DNA of 64,000 nt from Nocardia colli (GTDB taxonomy: Bacteria; Actinomycetota; Actinomycetes; Mycobacteriales; Mycobacteriaceae), in NCBI RefSeq assembly GCF_008704205.1, contig NZ_VXLC01000004.1:744001-808000 (forward strand). Direction: 5' to 3'. Numbering within the stretch: position 1 is the stretch's first letter; each line of letters starts with the position of its first letter. A program made the translations under genes and the position numbers. Shown here one piece after another: positions 16,623 to 23,872 of the stretch. The notes below the pieces were generated by a model, which did not search any database, was not told the origin of the DNA, and worked only from the letters and a program-made list of their open reading frames with translations.

Positions 16623-16739
16623 ATGATCATCACGCTTGTTCGATCGACTTCGGTACCGGCGGACTGCCAGTGTGGCCCGTCCTGTCAGTGCGGCTGCCAG
16701 TCCGGCGGCTCGTGCAGCTGCGGTGGCAATAGCTGCTGA
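16623..16739 (+). CDS. Cys-rich 38-residue peptide, candidate metallothionein
   Basis: The peptide has 38 residues, with eight cysteines in the last 24, arranged CxC-x3-CxCxC-x5-CxC-x4-C. The remainder is Gly, Ser and Gln, with no other aromatic or hydrophobic residues in the Cys-rich part. This is the pattern expected of a metallothionein that binds copper, zinc or cadmium through thiolates. It does not resemble mycobacterial MymT or SmtA in spacing. The ATG at 16623 has GGAG about 11 bases upstream. An ArsR-family gene converges on it with eight bases between stops, and a CsoR-like site lies upstream. The function is inferred. Confidence 0.7.
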   Translation: MIITLVRSTSVPADCQCGPSCQCGCQSGGSCSCGGNSC

Positions 16740-16747
16740 GCCCGCGG

Positions 16748-17251
16748 TCAGCGCCGTGCGCTGGCCAATGCGATGAGTAGTGGCACCACCCGGCCCGCGG
16801 GCACCTCGAACCGCCCGCGGCCGGCGGTGTGCAGCCAGCCGACCGCCGCCAGCTGGCGTAGATGGTGATAGACCTGCCCGGACGTGCCGACCCCCTCCAG
16901 CCCGACCAGTTCGGCCGCGGTTCGCCGGCCGCCCATGATCTCCCGCAGCAGTCGTAGCCGCACCGGATTGCCGAGTGCGGCAAGGCATTCCGCCGTCTCG
17001 GCCCAGTCGTCCTCGATGAGGTCGCCGGTGGTGAAGGTGGCCTGCCAGCCGTAGTGCTCGCCGGCCGGTAGCCGGACCGAACCGGCGAACAGGACGCCGC
17101 CGTTCGGCTCGTCGTCCGCGACGAACTCCTCGTGCAGGCGGACCGCCGCCCACCTGTCGTCGGTGTTCGCCGCCACGTTGTCGTTCGCGCGCTCATCGGC
17201 CCATTCGTCGAGCCGCCGTTCGAGTTCCGCCACCCGCTCTTCCAGACTCAC
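16748..17251 (-). CDS. ArsR-family winged-helix regulator
   Basis: The 167-residue protein has an N-terminal coiled segment (EERVAELERRLDEWADER) and a C-terminal ArsR-like winged helix (about 85-155: LAALGNPVRLRLLREIMGG, then the recognition helix TSGQVYHHLRQL). It contains no cysteine, so a classical thiolate metal sensor is unlikely. A perfect 16-base palindrome just upstream of its start suggests autoregulation. It converges on the Cys-rich peptide gene, but that alone does not prove it regulates the peptide. Confidence 0.82.
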   Translation of the reverse strand: MSLEERVAELERRLDEWADERANDNVAANTDDRWAAVRLHEEFVADDEPNGGVLFAGSVRLPAGEHYGWQATFTTGDLIEDDWAETAECLAALGNPVRLRLLREIMGGRRTAAELVGLEGVGTSGQVYHHLRQLAAVGWLHTAGRGRFEVPAGRVVPLLIALASARR

Positions 17252-17265
17252 GCCACCGAAGCTAC

Positions 17266-17281
17266 GGAATTACGTAATTCC
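17266..17281. promoter_or_regulatory. Perfect 16-base palindrome, probable ArsR-type operator
   Basis: GGAATTACGTAATTCC is a perfect palindrome 14 bases upstream of the ArsR-family start. Its place between promoter and start suits repression of its own gene. The AT-rich core stands out in this GC-rich region. Confidence 0.75.
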
Positions 17282-17306
17282 AGACAAGAGGTCGATTCGG
17301 GGACAG

Positions 17307-17340
17307 TTCGGGCCCCGCGGCGCACGCCACGGGGCCCGAA
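17307..17340 (-). terminator. Stem-loop after the secreted-protein gene
   Basis: A perfect 11-base stem pairs TTCGGGCCCCG (17307-17317) with CGGGGCCCGAA (17330-17340). It lies eight bases past the stop of the minus-strand secreted protein and before the ArsR gene. There is no T run, so termination strength is uncertain. Confidence 0.65.
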
Positions 17341-17347
17341 GCGTCGA

Positions 17348-17980
17348 TCAGTTGTAGACGGCGCCGAACGAGGGCACCGAGATGGTGCCGAGCTGGTACT
17401 GATAGCCGTCCGGGTTCGCATCGCTCACCGGAACCGACCAGCGGTGCCACAGGCTGCCGTACACCGCGGCCACGATCATGCCGCCGCCGGTGTCGAGCGG
17501 CCGGGTGCGGATCGTGGTGTCCACCGGGACATCCTGGTGCTCATAAAGCACCTCGGTCCCGCTCCGTCCGCTCGACAGGTTGATCCACAGCACTTCCAGT
17601 TTCGCGCCACCCTGATTCGGCGCGATCGTGCCCGGGCCGCCGAAGAATCCGAAGCGGAACCCGTCCAGGCCCAGTGCGATACCTGAGCCGTACACGCCCG
17701 GCCCGTCCCCGCGCCCGATATCCGACTGTGCCGGAATCTGGAATGGCTGCGCGGGCAACGCGATCTGCCCCGCCTTGTTCACCTGCCCGGAGGCCAGCAG
17801 CCGATCCACCGCCTGCTCGGCCGCCGGGTTTCCTGCGGCCGCCGCCCGCAATTGCTGCGCGGCACCTGCCCAATCCACGGTCGCCGGTTCCGCGCCGGCA
17901 CTACCCGCAAAAACACTCGCTACCACCGTGGTCGCGGCGAAAACGGTAGCAAGACGACGCGTCACGCTCAGTCGTTCCAT
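17348..17980 (-). CDS. Secreted protein of unknown function
   Basis: The 210-residue protein starts with a Sec signal peptide (RRLATVFAATTVVASVFAGS, cleavage probably after AGA near residue 30). The mature part begins with an Ala-rich helical segment (about 35-70), followed by a Gly/Pro-rich beta domain with SGIALGLDGFRFGFFGGPG. No domain was recognised. The ATG at 17980 has GAGGAG upstream, and the signal peptide then starts at the right place. It is followed by a stem-loop, so it is likely a single-gene unit. Confidence 0.8.
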   Translation of the reverse strand: MERLSVTRRLATVFAATTVVASVFAGSAGAEPATVDWAGAAQQLRAAAAGNPAAEQAVDRLLASGQVNKAGQIALPAQPFQIPAQSDIGRGDGPGVYGSGIALGLDGFRFGFFGGPGTIAPNQGGAKLEVLWINLSSGRSGTEVLYEHQDVPVDTTIRTRPLDTGGGMIVAAVYGSLWHRWSVPVSDANPDGYQYQLGTISVPSFGAVYN

Positions 17981-18322
17981 ATCCAGTTGCTCCTCGAGGG
18001 TCTCTGGTACAGCTCGAAAGAAATTACGCAGGGCGGTTACGTTGCCAGCCATTTCCCGCCCGGTCCACTATCCGCCTGAACGTGTCTTGTTCGGGCTAAG
18101 GGGATCTCGGAGAAGTGCGTGTCTTGGGTTGAAGGTCGGCAATGACGTAACGGCTGACTTTCGATCGGTGCGCGAGGGGTCGAAAAGTGAAACGAATGCG
18201 TTCGCACTGGTTTGCGAATCGGGCCGAAAGTTGTTGGTGGGCCCGGGTATTGTGGTGCCACTTCCTTCCGAGGGGCGATGGACATGGTCCAGACATCGCG
18301 CCCAGGAAGGAGGTGGTGGGGT
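17981..18322. other. Gap between divergent small genes; holds RNA-like hairpins
   Basis: No convincing protein-coding frame is seen here apart from the leader of the 39-residue peptide. It contains a short inverted repeat TTCGCA-N6-TGCGAA (18201-18218) and the large stem-loop at 18261-18313 described separately. The promoters of both flanking genes must also lie here. Confidence 0.6.
18261..18313 (+). promoter_or_regulatory. Long hairpin that hides the ribosome binding site of the next peptide
   Basis: CTTCCTTCC (18261-18269) can pair with GGAAGGAGG (18305-18313), which is the Shine-Dalgarno sequence of the 39-residue membrane peptide. The stem continues above a small internal loop: GG pairs with CC, then, past a mismatch, GCGATG (18275-18280) pairs with CATCGC (18294-18299), leaving a 13-base loop. 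Together about 17 base pairs would block ribosome access, so this may be a translational switch, RNA thermometer or small-RNA target. The function is inferred from sequence only. Confidence 0.55.
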
Positions 18323-18442
18323 ATGGCGAAACATCGCCGGGCAAAGAGCAAGGCCCCGGTCGACTACGGCATCATGCTTGCGGCTGCTGTCGTAATCGCC
18401 GGGGCGCTCAACCTGGTCCGCCGAGTTTGGCTGGCTAGATAA
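18323..18442 (+). CDS. 39-residue single-helix membrane peptide
   Basis: The peptide has a very basic N-terminus (MAKHRRAKSKAP), one hydrophobic helix (YGIMLAAAVVIAGALNLV) and a basic end (RRVWLAR). The Shine-Dalgarno AGGAAGGAGG upstream of the ATG at 18323 is exceptionally strong, but it is paired in the predicted hairpin. No family was recognised. Its size, charge pattern and regulated-looking leader would suit a small stress-linked membrane peptide or a toxin of a type I system; both are speculation. Confidence 0.6.
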   Translation: MAKHRRAKSKAPVDYGIMLAAAVVIAGALNLVRRVWLAR

Positions 18443-18450
18443 CCCACCAG

Positions 18451-18480
18451 GTAGGGCCGCTGTTCGCGCAGCGGTCCTAC
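18451..18480 (+). terminator. Stem-loop after the 39-residue peptide gene
   Basis: GTAGGGCCGCTG pairs with CAGCGGTCCTAC around a six-base loop, with a single G-T wobble. It begins eight bases after the stop codon. No T run follows. Confidence 0.6.
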
Positions 18481-18601
18481 CGCTCGGCATCACTCTCGTG
18501 ATGATCCGATCTTACCAAGCCTCCCCGCCTGTGTGCAGGTAGTTCAAGGCGTCCTGTGCTGGTGTCGCCCCCGGCGAGAACGAGCCGTAGCGCTTAGCTT
18601 T

Positions 18602-18621
18602 CTAGGATGCTAGCATTCTAG
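18602..18621. promoter_or_regulatory. Near-perfect 20-base palindrome over a -10 box (RHH operator)
   Basis: CTAGGATGCTAGCATTCTAG is palindromic apart from one pair. It ends one base before the GTG of the ribbon-helix-helix gene and contains TAGCAT (18611-18616), placed correctly for a -10 box of a leaderless transcript. Binding of the RHH protein here would block its own promoter. Confidence 0.7.
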
Positions 18622-18622
18622 C

Positions 18623-18775
18623 GTGGGCGATGAGGAGATCAAGCAGTTCAACGTGTACCTGCCGATCGGGCTGATCAAGCAGGTCAAGCACCGCTCCATC
18701 GAGTCGGGGCTCTCGCTGTCGGCGCTGGTCGCCGCGGCGCTGCGCGCTTACCTCGACGACGCCGACGAGCAATGA
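18623..18775 (+). CDS. Ribbon-helix-helix (CopG/Arc-like) regulator, 50 residues
   Basis: The 50-residue protein has the RHH layout: a beta strand (IKQFNVYLP), then helix one ([13 protein letters not shown]) and helix two ([15 protein letters not shown]). Proteins of this size bind DNA as dimers through the strand. The start is GTG 18623, with no ribosome binding site and a -10-like box six bases upstream, so the mRNA is probably leaderless. It heads an operon with a VOC protein and a methyltransferase and likely represses it. No toxin partner is evident, so it need not be an antitoxin. Confidence 0.8.
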   Translation: MGDEEIKQFNVYLPIGLIKQVKHRSIESGLSLSALVAAALRAYLDDADEQ

Positions 18776-18800
18776 CGGACTCGACAGACAAGGAATCCTG

Positions 18801-19139
18801 ATGACGACCAATGGCATTGAGGCCGTGTTCCTGGAGACGCACAACTGGGGCAAGGCGGCGAAGTTCTTCCAGGCCTTGGGCTATGAATTGGACTTCGCGA
18901 CCGACCACGGCTCCGGTCAGCTCCGAAACGGTGACGGCCCTTATGTATTCATCGCCGAGGTCCCCAAGAACAAGACACCCGGGATGCAACTCGTGCTGAA
19001 AGCGACCGATACGGATGCGATCGCGGCCGACCCGATCGTCGAGGTGGTGACACCACTCGAGGAAACCCATTACGGGACAAAGGAAATGACCGTCCGTGAT
19101 CCGGACGGGCGGCTCTGGAGTGTGCAGGCCGAGAAGTAA
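18801..19139 (+). CDS. VOC family protein (glyoxalase/bleomycin-resistance fold)
   Basis: The 112-residue protein has the single VOC module: a first beta-alpha-beta unit IEAVFLETHNWGKAAKFFQA and a closing strand with VRDPDGRLWSVQ, typical of this fold. Members bind a metal or simply bind drugs; the substrate cannot be told. The ATG at 18801 has AGGA upstream. It lies 25 bases after the RHH regulator and 18 before the methyltransferase, so the three form one operon. Confidence 0.85.
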   Translation: MTTNGIEAVFLETHNWGKAAKFFQALGYELDFATDHGSGQLRNGDGPYVFIAEVPKNKTPGMQLVLKATDTDAIAADPIVEVVTPLEETHYGTKEMTVRDPDGRLWSVQAEK

Positions 19140-19157
19140 TCGTAAGGAGAACAGCTC

Positions 19158-20009
19158 ATGGCAGATGAGCAGGTGCCGGACAATACTGCGGTGCGAGTCG
19201 CCTTGTGGCGGGCGATGCATGTCCAGGTCGACCCGGCGCCACACGTACTAACGGACGAAATCGGCCTTCAACTAGTCGCTCCCGCCGATGGCTGGCGCGG
19301 CCGACCGGACATGGATTCTGTTGGCACCAGTAGGTTTCGGGCATCGATGGTGTCCCGAGCCAGATTCGTCGAGGACCTGGTTGCCGAGCAGACAGACCAC
19401 GGCATCACCCAATACGTCATCCTGGGTGCGGGTTTGGACACCTTCGCCCAGCGCAGACCTGACATCGCTGCACGAATAACAATTTTCGAGATCGAACAAC
19501 CCGCCACCCAAGCCTGGAAGCGGCAACGTCTGATCGACCTCGGCTACGGCATCCCCGACTGGTTGCGTTTGGTACCAGTCGATTTCGAGGCCAGCGAATC
19601 CTGGTGGGAGCAACTGATCTCGGCCGGTTTCGATCCGGCCCGCCCCGCGGTCGTGGCCTCCACCGGCGTAACCATGTACCTCACCAAAGAAACCAACGCG
19701 GCCAACCTGCGCCGACTCGCTCAGCTCGCCCCCGGTTCAACGCTGGCGATGACCTTCCTGCTCCCGCCAGACCACCTCGCCGGCGCGGACCGCGCCGGAC
19801 TCCGAACGTCGGAAAAGGGCGCCCGTGCGGCCGGCACGCCCTTCGTCAGCTTCTACACCCCACAGGAAATGCTGGCCGTCGCCGAGGAAGCCGGTTTCCC
19901 TGACACACAACATGTTTCAGGAAACGCCCTAGCCGAGCGCTACTTCGCGAACCGAACCGACGGTCTCCACCCCTCGAGCGGCGAAGACTTCTTGGTCGCT
20001 ACCACCTGA
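19158..20009 (+). CDS. SAM-dependent methyltransferase, leucine carboxyl methyltransferase (LCM) family
   Basis: The 283-residue protein matches the large mycobacterial/nocardial LCM-type methyltransferase family (PF04072). The SAM-binding motif is YVILGAGLDTFAQR, followed by an acidic EIEQP loop and VASTGVTMYLTKE. These proteins methylate hydroxyl or carboxyl groups of unknown metabolites. AAGGAGA precedes the ATG. It is in an operon with an RHH repressor and a VOC protein, which would fit modification of a toxic or signalling compound (inference). Confidence 0.88.
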   Translation: MADEQVPDNTAVRVALWRAMHVQVDPAPHVLTDEIGLQLVAPADGWRGRPDMDSVGTSRFRASMVSRARFVEDLVAEQTDHGITQYVILGAGLDTFAQRRPDIAARITIFEIEQPATQAWKRQRLIDLGYGIPDWLRLVPVDFEASESWWEQLISAGFDPARPAVVASTGVTMYLTKETNAANLRRLAQLAPGSTLAMTFLLPPDHLAGADRAGLRTSEKGARAAGTPFVSFYTPQEMLAVAEEAGFPDTQHVSGNALAERYFANRTDGLHPSSGEDFLVATT

Positions 20010-20022
20010 TCGAAGCCGACCG

Positions 20023-20277
20023 TTACCACTCGCGAGTAGCGGTCAATTCTTCGCGATCCGCATCCGCGAACCCGTATGCGTCGGCCACGAAGCAGAACTC
20101 CTCACAGATCACTTCGCGCGCTACGGTTTCGATCTCGCTGCCCGCGGCGTCGAACTCCTCCTCCAGCGCGTTGAACTCCTCCGTCGCACGCTGGGTGTGT
20201 TCGTCCAGTGCGGTCAGATCGGCTGATTCGTGATCGACACCGACACTTTTCCTTTCACCGAACTGACTTTGCGTCAC
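20023..20277 (-). CDS. Small acidic helical protein of unknown function
   Basis: The protein has 84 residues, mostly helical and strongly acidic, with heptad-like repeats (ATEEFNALEEEFDAAGSEIE) and a CxxxxC pair in ICEEFCFVADAYGFAD. Codon choice has the high third-position GC of real genes. The start is GTG 20277, with no evident ribosome binding site, so the exact N-terminus is uncertain. It lies downstream of the MarR gene on the same strand with a 30-base gap and may be co-transcribed with it. No family was recognised. Confidence 0.55.
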   Translation of the reverse strand: MTQSQFGERKSVGVDHESADLTALDEHTQRATEEFNALEEEFDAAGSEIETVAREVICEEFCFVADAYGFADADREELTATREW

Positions 20278-20307
20278 TGTAGCGGAGGCGACGCTGGGAA
20301 GGTGGTG

Positions 20308-20814
20308 TCAGTCGTTGCGCAGATTCCGTTGTGGCAGTGGAGCGTTGACCGGCTCGGCGAGCTGGCGGTTCATCGCGGCCGTCAGTTCGGTCAGGAACTT
20401 CTCGAATTGCTGTAGCTGCTCGGGGGAGTGCCGGGCCATGACGGCGGTGACCTGCTCGCCGAGCGGGCGGAAGAATTCGTCGGCGAGTTGCTGTACTTCG
20501 GCGCTGCTGCGCAGCGTCACGATGCGGCGGTCGCTGTTGTCGCGCGTGCGCAGGACGTAGCCGACCTGTTCCAGCCGGTTCAGCAGCGCCGTGGTCGCGG
20601 GCTGGGACAGCGCGATCCGCTCGCTGAGGCGGGCGGGAGACAGCGCCGCGCCGCGTTCCTCGGCGGCCAGGATTTCCAGCAGGGCCTCGGCGTCGGTGGA
20701 ATGCAGCCCCAGCCACGCCGCGAATCGGCGGCTGAACTCCCGAAAGTTCGCGCCGTAGGCATGCAGTCCCTCGATCACCAGTTCCTGCTGCGCCCGGGCC
20801 ACCGGGTGGTCCAT
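20308..20814 (-). CDS. MarR family transcriptional regulator
   Basis: The 168-residue protein has a winged helix of the MarR type: LSPARLSERIALSQPATTAL as the HTH and VLRTRDNSDRRIVTLRS as the wing with the characteristic DxRxxxxxLT-like motif. Helices at both ends form the dimer interface. It is divergent from an MFS drug exporter with a palindrome in the gap, so it most likely represses the exporter and responds to one of its substrates. Confidence 0.9.
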   Translation of the reverse strand: MDHPVARAQQELVIEGLHAYGANFREFSRRFAAWLGLHSTDAEALLEILAAEERGAALSPARLSERIALSQPATTALLNRLEQVGYVLRTRDNSDRRIVTLRSSAEVQQLADEFFRPLGEQVTAVMARHSPEQLQQFEKFLTELTAAMNRQLAEPVNAPLPQRNLRND

Positions 20815-20893
20815 CGTCTGCCCGCCTTCCTCATGCCGGAGCGAGTCCCCGCGACACCGTTTGACAACCTACTCGATCCTAGTTACTTTCACC

Positions 20894-20908
20894 ATGGAAT
20901 CATTCCAT
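20894..20908. promoter_or_regulatory. MarR-type operator between regulator and exporter
   Basis: ATGGAAT-C-ATTCCAT is a perfect inverted repeat in the gap between the divergent MarR and MFS genes, ending one base before the first possible start of the exporter. This position suits direct repression. Confidence 0.7.
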
Positions 20909-20909
20909 C

Positions 20910-22541
20910 ATGGAAGTAGGAGTAATGGACGAGACGACACCCGCCCGTAGCTGGCTCGGCTTGATCGCCATTGCCCTGGGTGTGGCGCTGATCGTGGTCG
21001 ACACCACGATCGTGAACGTGATCATCCCGTCGATCATCGAGGGCTTGCACACGGGTTCGACTGAGGCGCAATGGATTCAGGAGTCCTACGCGATCGTGTT
21101 CGCGGCGCTGCTGCTGGTGGTCGGGCGGATCGCCGACATCCTGGGCGCTCGGCGAGTATTCGTCGCCGGCGTCGTCGTCTTCGGCGCGACCAGCATCCTG
21201 GCGGGGCTCGCGCCCGGCGGTGGGCTGCTCGTCGTCGCCCGATTCCTGCAGGGCGCCGGGGCCGCCATGATCCTGCCGACCTCGCTCGCCCTGCTCAACG
21301 CCAACTTCACCGGCAAGGCGCGCGGTCAGGCCTTCGCGATCTGGGGCTCGACCATCGGCGCCGCCGCCGCGCTCGGCCCGCTGCTGGGCGGCTGGCTGGC
21401 CGAACAGGTCTCGTGGCGTTGGGCTTTCGGCATCAACGTGCCGTTGGCGGTGCTGATCGTGGTCGGTGTGCTGACCTGCGTCGCGCCGTCATCCCGCGTG
21501 CCCGGACGACTGGATGTCCTCGGATCCCTGCTGTCGGTGCTCGGCTTGGGCCTGCTGGCCTTCGGGTTGGTCGAGGGCCGCACCTACGGTTGGCTCACCA
21601 CCACCTATCCGCTGAACATCGGCGGATTCACCTGGGGCAGTGGGGTTTCACCGATCGTGGTCGCGCTCGTGCTGAGCGCCGCCGCGCTGACCGGATTCCT
21701 CTGGCGGCAGGCGCAGCTGCGCCGGACCGGTAACTCGGACAAGGCACTGATGGATCTGGGCCTGTTCTCGCTGGCCTCGTTCCGCAACGGCAATATCGCC
21801 ACCCTGATCATCGGGCTCGGCGAGTTCGGCATCGTCGCCGTGCTGCCGCTCTGGTTGCAGTTCACCCTCGGCTACAGCGCCGTGCAATCCGGTCTCGCCC
21901 TGGTGCCCATCGCCATCGGCAGCTTCATCGCCAGCGGCGCCAGCTTCGGCATGGCCAGCCAGGCGTCGCCGCTGAACCTGGTTCGGCTGGGGCTGGCCCT
22001 GGAAGTCGCCGGCCTGGCCGCGCTCGGCCTGTTCGCCTCGACCGACAGCTCCTGGTGGTCGCTCGCCCTGGTCCTGTGCCTGTACGGCGTCGGCGTAGGT
22101 TTCGCGACCGCGCAGGTCACCAACGTCGTGCTCGCCGATATCCCGGAAGCCGGCAACGGCCAGGCCTCGGGCATCCAGAGCGCGTTCCGCCAACTCGGGT
22201 CCGCGCTCGGCATCGCCATCCTGACCACGGTCTTCTTCACCACACTCGGTTCACGGGTCACCGACCACCTGACCGCAGACGGCGTGCCCTCGGCCCAAGC
22301 CGAGCAGTACGCCCACGCCATTACCGACAGCGCCGGCGCGGCCATCGAAGGCTTCGCCGCCCAGCCGCCGACACAGCCGATCGCCGACGCCGGACGCACC
22401 GCCATGACCGACGGCATCCAGCTCGGCGGCTACCTCGCGGCGGCATTCGTCCTGCTCGGCCTACTCGCCACGGCTCTGATCCCGAAATCGACTGCGCACG
22501 AAGACGAACCAAGCCACACGGCCCCACCGGCACACGTCTGA
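20910..22541 (+). CDS. MFS drug exporter, DHA2 family (14 helices)
   Basis: The 543-residue protein has about 14 membrane helices. Near the N-terminus is IVVDTTIVNVIIPSI, the DHA2 motif D1, and GRIADILGARRVF is motif A. It should export drugs or toxic compounds in exchange for protons, with specificity unknown. Two starts are possible: ATG 20910 and ATG 20925. The latter has AGGAG unusually close, and the former would suit a leaderless transcript. Regulation is most likely by the divergent MarR protein. Confidence 0.9.
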   Translation: MEVGVMDETTPARSWLGLIAIALGVALIVVDTTIVNVIIPSIIEGLHTGSTEAQWIQESYAIVFAALLLVVGRIADILGARRVFVAGVVVFGATSILAGLAPGGGLLVVARFLQGAGAAMILPTSLALLNANFTGKARGQAFAIWGSTIGAAAALGPLLGGWLAEQVSWRWAFGINVPLAVLIVVGVLTCVAPSSRVPGRLDVLGSLLSVLGLGLLAFGLVEGRTYGWLTTTYPLNIGGFTWGSGVSPIVVALVLSAAALTGFLWRQAQLRRTGNSDKALMDLGLFSLASFRNGNIATLIIGLGEFGIVAVLPLWLQFTLGYSAVQSGLALVPIAIGSFIASGASFGMASQASPLNLVRLGLALEVAGLAALGLFASTDSSWWSLALVLCLYGVGVGFATAQVTNVVLADIPEAGNGQASGIQSAFRQLGSALGIAILTTVFFTTLGSRVTDHLTADGVPSAQAEQYAHAITDSAGAAIEGFAAQPPTQPIADAGRTAMTDGIQLGGYLAAAFVLLGLLATALIPKSTAHEDEPSHTAPPAHV

Positions 22542-22554
22542 CCACAACCGCAAA

Positions 22555-22593
22555 CAAAAATCCGGTGCGAGTCAAACCAGACTCACACCGGAT
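22555..22593 (-). terminator. Rho-independent terminator, acyl-CoA dehydrogenase operon
   Basis: ATCCGGTG and GAGTC (22560-22573) pair with GACTC and CACCGGAT (22580-22593) around a six-base loop with one mismatch. Read on the minus strand the stem is followed by TTTTTG, a good terminator for the dehydrogenase operon. The stem may also end the exporter transcript from the other side. Confidence 0.8.
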
Positions 22594-22609
22594 TCTGTTG
22601 TCGACCTTG

Positions 22610-23839
22610 CTACTTCAGCTCGGCACTGGTCTTGCCGAGGATCCGGCGAGCCACGATGAGCTGCTGGATCTGCTGGGTGCCTTCGAAGATGTCGAGGATC
22701 TTGGAGTCGCGGCCCCACTTCTCCAGCAGGGTGCGCTGCGAGTAGCCGATGGCGCCGGCCAGTTCGACGGCCTTGAGCGAGACGTCGGTGCCGGTGCGAC
22801 CGGCCTTCGCCTTGGACATGGAGGCCTCGAGCGAGTTCGGCTTCTTGTTGTCGGCCATCCACGCGGCGCGCAGCGACAGCAGGTAGGCGGCCTCGTAATC
22901 GGCTTCCATGCGCAGGAATTCGGCGGCCGCGGCGTGCTGGTTGTTCGGCGGGGTGTCGTAGGAGATCTCGACACCGGCGTCGGTCAGGATGGCGCGCAGT
23001 TCCTCGAGCGCGGCGCGGGCCACGCCGACCGCCATCGCGGCCACCAGCGGACGGGTGTTGTCGAAGGTCTGCATGACCCCGGCAAAACCCTTCTCCACGT
23101 TGACTTCCGGGCTGCCGAGGATGTTGTCCTTCGGAATCCGGCAGTCCTGCAACAGCAGCACGGCGGTGTCGGAGGCCTTGATGCCGAGCTTGTGCTCGAG
23201 CCGGGCCACCGAGAGGCCCGGAGCGTCGCGCGGCACGACGAACGACTTGATCGCCGCGCGGCCGAGGCTCTTGTCCACCGACGCCCACACCACGATGTGG
23301 GTGGAGCGCTGACCGGCGGTGACGAAGATCTTCTCGCCGTTGAGCACCCACTCGTCGCCGTCCAGCACGGCGGTGGTGGTGACGGCGGCGGAGTCGGAGC
23401 CGAAGGACGGCTCGGTGATCGCCATCGAGGCCCACACCTTGCCGAACCGCTTCAGCTGCTCGTCGGTGGCGACGGCCGCGATGGCCGCGTTGCCCAGCCC
23501 CTGGTAGGGGATGGACAGCATCAGGCCGACGTCGCCCCAGGACGTCTCCAGGGCGTTCAGCAGCGCGGACATGTTGCCGCCGTTGCTGTTTCCGAGCAGC
23601 TCGGTGGCGTGCGCGTCCGACTCGCTGTCGTCCTCGCGGCCGCCGGCCGCGCCGCCGATCTTCTGGGTGCCGGAGTCGGCGAGGCCTTCCACCATGGCGG
23701 CCATGGTGTCCAGCTCGACCGGGTACTCGTGCTCGGCGAGGTCGTACTTGCGCGAGATCGGCCGGAAGATCTCGGTCGCGACCTGGTGGGCCTGGTTGGC
23801 GCTGGCCCGCAGCTTCTTGGGGAGTTCGAGATTGATCAT
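22610..23839 (-). CDS. Acyl-CoA dehydrogenase
   Basis: The 409-residue flavoprotein belongs to the ACAD family, which oxidises acyl-CoA to 2-enoyl-CoA with FAD. It has the substrate/FAD motif MAITEPSFGSDSAA, then WVLNGEKIFVTAG. The C-terminal segment KILDIFEGTQQIQQ holds the usual catalytic glutamate. The protein is the second gene of a pair: the upstream dehydrogenase is 33 bases away on the same strand. A terminator follows. The two may form a heteromeric enzyme, as known for actinobacterial steroid-degrading FadE pairs (inference). Confidence 0.92.
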   Translation of the reverse strand: MINLELPKKLRASANQAHQVATEIFRPISRKYDLAEHEYPVELDTMAAMVEGLADSGTQKIGGAAGGREDDSESDAHATELLGNSNGGNMSALLNALETSWGDVGLMLSIPYQGLGNAAIAAVATDEQLKRFGKVWASMAITEPSFGSDSAAVTTTAVLDGDEWVLNGEKIFVTAGQRSTHIVVWASVDKSLGRAAIKSFVVPRDAPGLSVARLEHKLGIKASDTAVLLLQDCRIPKDNILGSPEVNVEKGFAGVMQTFDNTRPLVAAMAVGVARAALEELRAILTDAGVEISYDTPPNNQHAAAAEFLRMEADYEAAYLLSLRAAWMADNKKPNSLEASMSKAKAGRTGTDVSLKAVELAGAIGYSQRTLLEKWGRDSKILDIFEGTQQIQQLIVARRILGKTSAELK

Positions 23840-23872
23840 GGGAAGTCTCCTGGAAGGTAAGGAACAGGCCGG

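Noticed and set aside
16748..17251. ArsR-family protein as a metal sensor for the Cys-rich peptide
   Set aside because: It has no cysteines and its palindrome is near its own start; no copy of that palindrome is seen before the peptide gene.
18623..18775. RHH protein as antitoxin of a toxin-antitoxin pair
   Set aside because: The next genes are a VOC protein and a methyltransferase with normal enzyme motifs; no toxin fold is seen.
22055..23860. Long plus-strand frame across the exporter end and the acyl-CoA dehydrogenase
   Set aside because: It crosses a terminator and lies opposite a well-supported dehydrogenase.
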